Shown: piece by piece, positions 43,501-55,500 of the stretch
How the letters are laid out: the number at the start of each line of letters is the position of its first letter
How positions within the stretch are numbered: position 1 is the stretch's first letter
NCBI GenBank assembly: GCA_963971285.1
Contig: OZ020259.1
Coordinates: 6,820,001-6,884,000 of the forward strand
Length of the DNA: 64,000 bases
From: Astropecten irregularis
Lineage: Eukaryota > Echinodermata > Asteroidea > Paxillosida > Astropectinidae
Direction of reading: 5' to 3'
Made by a program: the position numbers and the translations under genes
The notes under the pieces: model-generated
The model's input: only the letters and a program-made list of their open reading frames with translations
What the model was told of the DNA's origin: nothing
Database searches by the model: none

Positions 43501-46500
43501 TGATTCTGGAATTGGGTGGACCAGCGCTCTTACCAGCTGATCTATCCAGCCCTATGTAATTGGTGTCCCTAGAAGTCAGTTATCTTTAGGGGCACCGTTA
43601 TTAGGGACGCTATCAACGTGGGGCTAGATAGCTCAGTTGGTAAAGCGCCTGTACGGTATTCAGGAGGTCACCGGTTCAAATTCCGCTCGATTCGAAATTT
43701 GACATTGGTAGACATTGGGCACTCACCCTGTAAGATTGATTTCACACCGGAGCTTCTGTCACAGGTCACCCCGACGTCCCAGTAATGTGCGCAGTTGATT
43801 CTCCCCAATCCAATGTGTTCACATTGGTCGATGCTGGACTCGTTTCCTTTACATTTGACATCGCTGAGGATAATCGGTCCTGATCCTCTGCCGAAATGAG
43901 CTTCGGTCCACGCCTGGACGGCAGAGGGGTAGCCCAGCTGTCGACAAACCACGTTGGCATCTTTCAGGGTCCACTTGTTGTTTTTATCACATACTGTACC
44001 CCATAGGCCTATGCATAGGAAGGTCACTTCTACCCTTCCTTCGTGGGGGTTGTTCCCATCCACAAGACGAACTGAAACTGACGTAATGCACAGGTTGTCA
44101 AGTGGTTCACAAACAATAAATCGAATTATTTCCCGATTTACTGATAATTGTTGTTAAAAAGCAGATGAAACCAGTAAGAAATCCAATTTTTATAAAATTA
44201 TAAACTATTTTATTACCAACACAAGTACTAATCTGCTGCAAACTGCTTGTCAGCCAAAATAATGATCAGAACAATATAAAATGCTTGGAGTAAAGTGGGC
44301 CTGATGTTTCGATCCTATCCCAGGATCTTTTTTCACACAAGAAAAGATCCTGCTAGGGTAGAAACCTCAGGCCCTCCTAACTGTAAACTATTTCATTATT
44401 AAAAGAATAATAAATGTTAAGCAATCTTAATCCGCCACCTGAAGGTGCTAGAAATGTTGCCGAACGGTTTTTTTGTTCATGGTCTGGGATAGACCAATAT
44501 ACCACTGAATGCTGGACCCTGAAGCCAACTCTGGAGAAGGCTGTATATAGACGGGTGCTATACTAGAAAAACCAACAAAACTCTGTATACTGGAGTATCC
44601 AGGGTGAGCGACAAAATAGCTGCCGGAGAATGAGACTTGCAGGACGCTGCCAAAGACACCAAGAGTTGCCACCCAGCAATATGGTGTTGTGGGAACCAGC
44701 GAATGGGCACCGGTCAAGAGGACGTCCAACAAAAACATATCTGCAAAGCACCAGCGAGCTGGCTGGAAGTATCGAAAAACTGTGAAAGGCTCGTCTGAGG
44801 ACGACCTAGAGTGAGAAGGGGATAGGAGTGATTCTACATTAATCTGGGAGTTAAGACAGATTAATTTACTTACCTGGTGAAGAGACCGCGGAAGATAGGT
44901 CTTCGCCACAAGTCACTCCGGCATTCTCCCCGCGACTGCAACTGTGGTTGAACCATGCGCCTTGAACGCAGAGATCCAGGCTCAATTCATCCCCGTGGCA
45001 TGTCACATTGTCGAGAAGAATCGGCCCTGATCCTTTACCAAATTGGGAACCGGTCCAGGCTTGTGATGCTGCAGGGTAGCCAAGCTGTCGACAGATGACG
45101 TTGGCATCTTCAATGCTCCAGCTTTCATCACAGACTGTACCCCATTGGCCTTGGTAGTAAACCTCCACTCTACCTTCGTGCGCGTCACTACCGTCCACTA
45201 GACGCACCACAGCTGACGAAGGATGTCCATCTTCTTGCACACAAGTCACACTGGCGTCCTCATCATGTCCACAGTCATGCCTTAACCAGCCATTATGAGC
45301 ACAGTGTTCAATACTTGATTCGTCGCCATCACATAGGATATTGTCCATGAGTACCAGTCCTGATCCTTGACCAAAGTGAGCGCCGGTCCAGGCCTGGGAT
45401 GCTGCAGGGTAGCCCAGCTGTCGACAGATGACATTGGCATCTTCAATGCTCCAGTAATCATCACAAACAGTTCCCCAAACGCAATCGAGATAAACCTCCA
45501 CTCTACCCTCATTCGGCGCGTTACCATCCACAAGGCGAATTAAAACTACAAAAGAAACATGCGAATAGTAATCATTGAATAATTGTGAACTTCAATTATT
45601 TGTACAACTAATATTAACCACGACAAACAGTACTGCTCAACAACCCAAATATTGACCTACAATATGAAATACTTTTCTTTTTTTTTCTGATATTTATCCA
45701 GGGTACTTATTCACCAAAGGGTGGTATTCCATAAGGCCCTGACATAGCTTAAATAGCTTTAATACAGTAAGGAGGATTTGACGTTTCGATCCTGCCATGA
45801 TCTTTCTCAAAGGCTTGATAAAAAATACGACAGGGCTACTCAATTCAATGTCAAGCCGCACTACCAAAAGGAGGTTAATTGCCGTTGTTCAGTCAGTGAT
45901 ATCCCCCAGGCTAGGACTACGACTGTTGCTAATGGTAACATTGCCGGTGTCTTCATCGAAACCTACGTTATGCATAGAAAGATGCTAAGCAACAGCAGTA
46001 GCCTGAGTCTTGGTATCAAATAAACTAGCAAAGCTATGACACATGCCTTTTTTAATGTAAATAGTATTCAAAGCACATGACCTGTCGTCACGCACCCCGT
46101 TTCTGATGTTCATTTATTTGTGTGAAATCGAGACAGGGAAAAAGTTTGACGAAAAAATGTAACATTTGTTTAAACCTATAGCTGCTATCCTAGCTTTGGT
46201 GACATCGTCTTTCTGTTAAGATACCCCAGGCTAACTTTTCTTGGATGCCGAAGTGTCTTTCGGAGTGCACGTTATTTTAATCAGCATGATTCAAAGTAAC
46301 CAAACATCGAATTTAAGGGGATACCAAGCAGCCAAATTACATTTTCATCCAGATTGCACCAGGGCCCATTATTCGGACTATTGGACCGTTACACGCAGCT
46401 ACGTGTTGATAATACAATGCTTAATTCCCCGCTCTTTTTGACCTACCTAAAATCAATGCAATATCTTTTTGCTGTTAGCTCACCTGGTTCGTGCAAACTA

Positions 46501-49500
46501 CGACTGCACGTCACTCCAGCATCATATTCACTATTAACAGAACCGTTGTTTTGAAACGTTTTCTTGTATTCACATTGTCCGATGCCTGTTTCATCTCCGC
46601 TGCAGGAAACGTCTTTCAAGGTATGCAGAGTCGTGTAAAGGTAATCAGTTGCGGACCAGGCACTGTAGGCAGAAGGGAAGCCTAGCTGACGACAGACCAC
46701 CCGGGCCTCATTTAAGCTCCATCCATTGCCAGAGACAGAGCCCCAAAAACATTTGTCGAATACTTCCACCAGTCCAGCGTACTCTGAGCTTCCAGCAGCT
46801 AAACGAACTGGAAATAAAATCAGAAAGAAGACTATCAAACTGCATTTTTATAACTCAAGCTGCTTCAAATCATACAAAAAGTATATCTGTCGTTTAATAT
46901 TGTATAGAGAATTGAGACATCGTTATCAAACTACTACCCTGTGCCACATTAAGTACGATCGAACGTCTGATACATGCGTGCATGCCAATTTGATGCACAT
47001 CAGCCAATCAGGTCTGTTTTGAAAACATTTCCGTCAGGATCGTGACAATTGATGGAGATCAATGGTCGCGACGGAGGATATTGAATTTGATTGGTCAAAT
47101 CCTACAGGTCAGTGCTGGGTTGGCTTGCATAATTAATCCGGAAATTTGCACGCATGTGATAGACGCTCGCTCGCTGTACGACGAGTACGTCTTTCAGTAA
47201 CCACTCATCAGAATGACGAGCACACTATGTCACTAGGCTATTAGTTCTCAACAGTCAGCAACAACTCTTTCTTCTGTATTGAGTAACTACTCAATGATAC
47301 ATTACTAAAGATACTGATATCATAAAATACGACGATATCCAGGCAGATTCTTCTATTTTCCATCCTGAACTACTGTTTGCCAGTCTGGGTACCAATTCTT
47401 CCGAGGATATTCCTGTAACGCTTGCGGTAAATGACAGATACTGACAGTATCCACTTGATAAAGCTATGAGTTACCTGCTAGAGAGTTGATGGGATTTTTC
47501 CCTTTTCCACAAGCCACTCCAACGTCCTTCTGCATGCAGCTGTGATTTAACAATCTCTTCTGAGGACATTGTTCGATGCTTGATTCATTGCCAGTGCATC
47601 CGATATTGCTAAGGACTACCGGCCCTGATCTTTGACCAAAATAAGCGTTGGTCCAGGCCTGGGATGCTGCAGAGTAGCCCAGCTGTCGACAGATGACGTT
47701 GGCATCTTCAATGCTCCAGCCATCATCACAGATTGTACCCCATTGGTCTTGATGGAACACCTCCACTCTCCCTAAATATGGAGTGCTTCCATACACAAGC
47801 CGTACTGGCACTGAAAAAAAATGATACGACGTATTAAGATCATTGTGATGCCTTTGTCGGAATTAAATTTGCTGGAACAATTTGGAACACTGCATACATG
47901 GTGGAAAATGTGGTGCTAAGTTGGTGGTCATACGTAACTACACGAATGGACTGACAGCAACGCAACAGAGAAGACAATTCATATTCCATCATTATCGAAT
48001 GTACATGGGTGGTCACAAAGTCGTGACTGTACTGTCTTAGTCCACCTGCCTTCTCAGCCAAGCAACCTCTCAGTTAATCGGGTCAACGGAGTGACAGACA
48101 TGATGACAATGGCACTTACCTTGGTGAAGTGCTGGACGAGTACAGCTGACACCAACAATGGATCGAACTTTGACACTACCCTCATGCATATACTGAATCC
48201 ACCCGCTGTGGTTACACTGTTCAATACTGGATTCATCTCCATTACATTCCACATTACTTAGGAGAATCGGTAGATGCCACCCATCTGATCCCTCATATGT
48301 CCAGGCTTGGGCTGCTGAGGGGTAGCCTAGCTGTCGACAGATCACGTTTGCCTCTTGTATTCCCCAGTCTGTCCCAAAGTCTGAAAGGCCATTGATTGTA
48401 CCCCAGGTACATCGGTAGTACAGTTCCACTCTACCTTCATAAGGGCCATCTCCACCAACGAGGCGTACTGAGACTAGATAGAAATAGCATGGCATCACAA
48501 ATTACAAAAATAAAAAACATAAAGTCCGAATTTTGATTTTACAATGATTTGTGTCAGAAAAGATGCTGATTAGTCATGAAGTTTTGAGGTCTAAAAACAT
48601 CTGAAAAACGTTCTACTTGACGCTAAATTTACTAGTACTAAACACAGACCATTCCCGAAAGATGTGCGCCTCCAAGAGTTTGCAATGCGATGGCCAATCA
48701 CAATGCGCGTCTGGAAAATTGTCGACCGATTCCGCGCATTGTGATTGGCAAAGGTGTTGCAAACTCTTGGTGTGCACAATATGGAATCGCCGGTATTGTC
48801 CCACAGTGGACCCTTCCGGCCTGTCATTCAAACTGTACGCATTGACCAATTGGAAGACGCATTTTCATCAGGTGACCACAAAAGGCTCAGTCAAACTCGG
48901 TCACTGTCGGTATGTAAAACACACATGTGGGAAGGCCTTTAGAGCAAAGCCGGCAGAGTCCATTGATGTGGGTATTAAAAAGGTGAACTCACCGGGTTGA
49001 GGCGGGGTGATATCACAGACTACACTAACATCTGCGTGATGGTTACTGTTATGATGGAACCAGCCCAAGTGGTCACACTGAACGATGCTGGATTCACTGC
49101 CCTTGCATCCAATTATCTCCAGGAGAATTATCCCTGATTTCCGTCCGAAGTTGGCATTGCTCCACGTCTGGAAGGCTGACGGGTAGCCAAGCTGTCTACA
49201 GATCACATTAGCCTCCCGGATTTTCCAGGTTTGACTACAGACTGTGCCCCAGATCCCGTTATAATTCACCTCAACCGTCCCTTCGTTTGGAGTGCTTCCA
49301 TCAACAAGACGAACTGCAACTGGATTTTTGAAGCAACAACATCGTAATCCAATGTTTGCAAGCAGTAATACCTATAAACGTCCAAGTGAAGCACGCTGTG
49401 ATAATATGATATTGAATTATTCATAATATATAGATAATAATTGAGATCATTACCAGCATGCAGCTGTTTTCTACTTTTGTCCCCTTCCCCTGACCACTTG

Positions 49501-52500
49501 CCCACCTCTATCTTCTCGTTGTGGTTTCCCAGCCTTATTGTATGCTTTTCGTTTCCCTGGTCACTCTGTCCCCCTTTGTTCTAATCCTCTCATCCATTTA
49601 TATGTATGTTAAATTGCATTTTCGTGTCCTTGTCATATAGCCTTTAAGAAGATCCTGTTAGGATCGAAACGTCAGATCCTTCTGTCTTTGAGCACTTTCT
49701 AACTTTGTTATAGAGGTTGGTTAGACATGAAGCGAGATGTGTTTCTTTCTTCAGTTTCTTATGAATCGTTTCAGTCAACTCACCTCCAGTAAAAGGGTTT
49801 GAAGTGGAGCAAGTGACTCCAGCATCAGAATAGTGACGACAATCGTGATTAAACCATCCACTGTGTTCACACAGTGCAATGTTTGGTTCATCTCCTGTGC
49901 ACCCAACTCTGCTCAGCAGGACCGGTCCTGATCCTGGGCCAAAGTGAGCCTTGGTCCAAGCATGTGATGCAAAGGGGTAGCCCAGCTGTCGGCAGATAAC
50001 GTTAGCGTCCCGAATGTCCCAGTTCTTATCGCAGACCGTTCCCCAGTGACACTGGTAGTTAATCTGTACCGTTCCTTCATTTGATTTGTTTGCACCTACA
50101 AGACGGACTTCACCTACGAGCAAACAAGAAATCCAAAATAAGCACAACATTTATTAAAATGAATGTTTCTTTTGGCTGTTTGTCTCACTGCAGTCTGACT
50201 AAATTACAATGCAATATTTTTACATTATTAAAAACATGTGTAGACACGTCATCCGCGTACTAACTGTACACGTACACTTCGCGTGTTGTTATACACTGGT
50301 GCCGAGGTTGTGATCACCACGGATACAGACATAGCTCTCTAGACAAGCCGGTCCCACGCAAAGATTATAGCGGGGTCCCACGTATAGGTCTCAGCGTAGC
50401 CATAGCTCCAAACGGTTAGGCTTTCTACTAGCCCGGTCGAGTTCGGGCGCCACATAAGTTCTCGGCCGTTCGTGAACGAGCCAAGATGTGTACACAGTAC
50501 GTTATCACGGTCTTTCGATGGCGTGAACAAGGCCACGGGTCGTCTCAGGGACAGCCCGCCCGAACTCGACCTTGCAGGAGGGATGGGGTGTATTTGGGAT
50601 TTTAAAGGGAGAATATAGGATTTGCAAGGCCTCCAAAAAAATCATTGAGTTTGAGACAGAAAATGGACTCAACAGTTCGTAAACAGTGCAAACAGTCACC
50701 ATGGGAAATCTTGGTTCATCAGATGATGGGTTTTTCAAGGAAATCAAGATTTAGTGTCTCAGTTTCCAAAGATCGGTCGTCCGAACGATTTTTGGAACAA
50801 ACAAAAAGTAAACTATTCTTCATGTTTTATAGAAAATCGAGTCGGGTTTTCGCTATTTTCTCGTGACTCAGATGTCCGATAGAGCTCAAATTTTCACAGG
50901 TTTATTATTTCATGGACATTTTTGATCAGACAAAGTATGAGTGCTGTCCTGTGACCTTTACCAATCATGTATTATTTATCTTTAAAGGTACGGAGGTATA
51001 TAGATGCCACCAGACTTGATATTTTTACAGGCAAGATGACGACATCCTGAGACAATTTATCAGGAGATATAACGACTTTTCTAAACCAATATGTCGACAT
51101 CCTGGGAGATCGTAACAAAATGCTAATCGAGGGCCTAGGCTGAACCGGTCGTGAGCTCATACTGTACCGTGATAAATTATGTCAGCCGGATGTCGAAATC
51201 TTGCCTGTAATTTTGTCGTCATCCTAAAGTACTTCATGCACAGTATCTCAAGAAATCGGATAGCATCTCGAGATCTCCGTTATAGCGTTGGGCAAACTCG
51301 TGTAATTATTATTATTTTAGGGTTAGGGTTATGGTTGTGATGGCGGCTATTATGACGTGTATTTAATTATCTCACCCATTTTAAATTAATGCAATGCAGG
51401 TATTGGCCGCCACCGTGGCTATACATACTTTTCAACCCTCTCCTTTTTAAATTACCTTAGGGCGCCCCTTTTTATTACGGTGGGTCTCTTTTCTTTATCA
51501 CCTTGAGGGAGGGTCGGTCAGTCGAAAAAAAAGTTTGGTGGAAAATGAAATCTGGCTGAATACACAACAACCTCAAGAAAAATGATGAGAAATGTTCATT
51601 GTATCCACTGTTATCTTGATTGGATATTTTTTTGTGTTATTTCTTTGATATTAAGTATTTGTATAGGCCTATTGGCAAAATTTGTCTCCGTAAATTCTGG
51701 AATATAATTTGTTTTTTCTTGAATTTATATTATGTCATTCTGGACAGGGTCGGGTCGGTCGGGAAATGAGAACCACATTAATAAAAAGGGGCGCCCTTAT
51801 CGCGGGTGCAAATTGGATCCGGAGTCACATTCCATGAAAAAAAACAATAATAGGTCCGCTTTCACCTGAAAGACCCGCTTACTTTCATGTCCGGCTTCTG
51901 GCCTGTCGGCCTATGTTCTGTATGATGAAATGATAAAATTTCCTCGATAGATGCGGTGGTTTAATATTTATACATGAGGGGCCCGCCTCATAGGGCAAGA
52001 AACATATAATCACGCTTGCTTTCACTTACTGCAGTTAAGTGGAAGCAAGTGTGATTATGTTTTTTGCCCTACTATTGGTTTTCTTTTTACTTTATAACTA
52101 TAAAGGAATATATTACAAACGGATTTAATCCTATAAAGCCATCTCTTTTCTGAAGACTTTTGTTAACATGTTAACATTTATTCAGCAAGGTTTCGACATT
52201 ATAGGCTATTGAAGGTGATAGTTATTTGGCTTCTATACCATCCCATTCTATGCGTGGTCCAAGAGCCGGTTCAAGTTCCGACAGATTGATAAGCTACATA
52301 AAAAGTGCATATAATAGCTGTGCTGATAAAACTCTAACTGGCCGGCTGTCATCGGTAATGTAGGCCTCCTAGCCTGTGTGTTTGAGGCTGTTACATTTTT
52401 AATTAAAACTGCATCATTATTAATTAACCTTTGCCGCTAAGCATCCCTCGCCCCTTGGGCAAATGGGACTCATAGTGAAATTCATGAGAAATTCGTGCCA

Positions 52501-55500
52501 ACTCTATATTAAAAGTATTATTATGTAAAGCGAGCACTTTGGATACATACACTATTAGAAGGTATCATAACATCCGATAACAGCTGCATTGGATTATCGT
52601 TGGAGCCGATTACTATTATTTAACTTCACCAATTCTTGGACGTGCATGAGTTTTTTATGGGGCTGCATTTTTTTCTAGACCTGGATTTCTCAGGGGATTG
52701 TGCACTTTTTTTAAGGGGTTATTCCCCAAGGGGAAAGAAACTTCAAATACAACCTTTGCTTATCTGGACAATATTAACTGTCCACATTTGCTTAGGACCC
52801 ATTCACTTGTACGTGATATTTTTTTAAGAAAGAAAATCCAATATGAGCCTTCAACTCGTCCTTCAACTTGTCCTATGTGAGAAATGCTTCTGATCGGCGG
52901 CTTGCGCACATGCAGGAGCTTTTCTTTCAGGAAATTCTGTGCAGATAATTTGGGTTGTTTCAGGAAATGTTGGGGCGGTAAGTTTTAGGTATTTTTTTTT
53001 CTTGTATGTTTTCTGGCAGTAAAGACTTTTTCATTAACAAGATATTACTTTTTCTGGGGTTGGCATTAATTTTTCAGTAATCGCACGGTTATTGTAGGGA
53101 CTTGGCTTTCTCTTAGGTTCATAGGAATGAATTTGAAACGTATATGGCGGGATATGTTATAATTTTCAGGAGAACGTGAATTCATCCAGATCTCTTTTTT
53201 TCTGTTCGTTTAAAGTAAATCGAGATTTCTTTTCATTATACTGAATACATGATAATAATTATAAAAACTGTGCATGATTGAATGATGGACCGTCATTGAG
53301 GTTAAACGACCTTCGAAATTTCAGTTTTATTACACATTTATCTTGAAGGTGCGTTGGAGGGAAATAAAATTCGGGTTGTCGATGATTGGTGTTGGCCGAA
53401 ACCATTTTGCGGCATACTTGTAGGCCCTACATGTATCTTTTTGCTGCTTGTCTTGAGTGTGTTCCAGACCACAAAGACGTCTTTCCCGGGACAAGATAAC
53501 TTTCTGATATCGGAAATCGGAAGCCAGCGGCGTTTCTAGGAAAAACGGTAACCGGACAAGCGCTAAAATTGCCCCCCCCCCCCCCCATTCAAACTTCTGA
53601 TACAAGTGGAAAAAAATCAGACAATTTGAAATTGGAATGTTCTTTATTTGTTAATTGGTTCAGAATTCCAATAACTTCAACATAACAACTATCTTTCTTT
53701 TGTCCTCATGCGTTCGTGATATAACGTAATAGCCTATGTCTTTCCAAGTGAAACACTTGAAACTTCCATAGACCTATAATGGTACCGGTATATATTGTGT
53801 CCTTGTCGATATACATGTATTTTGTGTTCATCCTTTTTTCAATAGGCCTATAGGCCCGAGCTTTTTGTGTCGTATAAACTCCCGATGTTTCATTAATTTC
53901 TGCCTTTCATGTTGTGACAAATGAATGTTATCAACCAACTTACCTCAAACGACTCCAACAAAAAGACCCAAACTTAGTATTTCTTTGTTTCCCAGTTGCG
54001 AGCCAAAGAAAAGTTCGGGTACTCGGCAAAACCCGCCCCGAAAGCTGTCAAAGGTTTCGGATGCTTGGACAGTGATACGAGAATTCGGATGAAATACATA
54101 AACATAATTATAACAGCTACGGCTGTTTTATGCAAATTGCATTCAAATCGAAAGATAAAAATTATGTCAGACATTATTTGAAAATTATCGGTTTTTTAAA
54201 AAAACAAACATCAGAGACATGAATATTTTCGGTCATTAATCCTTGGGTTGCAACAATTTCAAGCTCTTTTCCTCTCCTATCCCATTCGATATGACACGTT
54301 CATAATAATTGCAAGAAATAAAATTAAGACCGATAAGACAAAGCTTATTGTGCAGATCACGTTCACACCAATGATCATCTCCTTGAAATGACTGGCATTT
54401 GGGGGCATGTACTTCCTCACTTGACTATAGTTTTTCAGCTATTGTCTCCGATCCAATGAGCATATAAAAACTGTTCTTCAATCAATTTATGAAACCCTTT
54501 AACAAGGACACCCACGACCATCAATCTAAAAATGTCAGTTTTCAAATGACTTTAAAGAGAATAGTTAGGTTAAAATGTAACCTATCAGCTATGCCCAATT
54601 GTTAAAAACAAATCCATGATGCACACATTAAAAGGGACAGTTTTATGTATGATGCGTTATGACATCCTTTATAATCGAAATGAATGTTGACTCAAGCTCC
54701 CAAGTCCCAAGAACTTTTTTAAAGCTTATTCGAAATAACCCAGAGTATATTTTCCGCATTATGTACAGTATATACAAATTATTTACTTTATTTTGACTGA
54801 AAATTATACTATTGTGAACATAGCACATAATTATAATTATATTATAATTATATTATACGCATGATGACATCTTTTTCTCCATGCTAATAACTGTAGCCTG
54901 GCTTACGTACTTCTCGTGATTCAATTTTACTCAGTTTTATTATTCAGCAAGCCATCTTGATTTTATAGTCGTGGCCGTCTGACTTCACACAGTAATATGT
55001 GGACACGATATGTACCGCAAGTCAAAAGAGGGCGCCATTCAAGCTATTGTAGGTCTGTCCACAGGTCGCAAAACACTTTTATGAAACATTCCTTCATTGT
55101 GTGGACTTCACTGACAGCACTAGAAATATATTTTTTTCTCTGAATTAATGAAAATAATAGCATTGTATTGTGTGGACCAAGTGCAAGTCCACACAGTGAC
55201 AACATGTCCACAGGTTGTTGGTGTGCAGTCCGAATTGGGTCCACACAATGAATGCAAGGCTAACACACTTAGACAAACATAACATACACATAACATACAC
55301 ATTCGTACACGTTAGGCACTATACTCACCGTGAAGGACAGGTCCAGCATGACATGTAACCTTGACATCTCTGTCATGACTACAGAGCGGGGTGATGATAT
55401 CGCTGTATTCACAATCTTCAACGCTCGATTCGCTACCGTTACATGTGACCGATTCCACAAGACTCGGTCCCAACCCAGGACCGAAGTGAGCTCCGGTCCA

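Larger units (their letters stand above)
50114..55328 (-). other. Gene C intron between SRCR 2 and SRCR 3 (5.2 kb)
   Basis: No exon recognised. Holds an M2 MITE, a TIR element and a fold-back, listed separately; 52.1-55.3 kb shows nothing further that I can name. Confidence 0.65.

Noticed and set aside
43621-43694. Functional tRNA gene
   Set aside because: A and B boxes are good, but the acceptor stem does not pair and the anticodon loop lacks the usual T before the anticodon; a second head faces it. SINE-derived.
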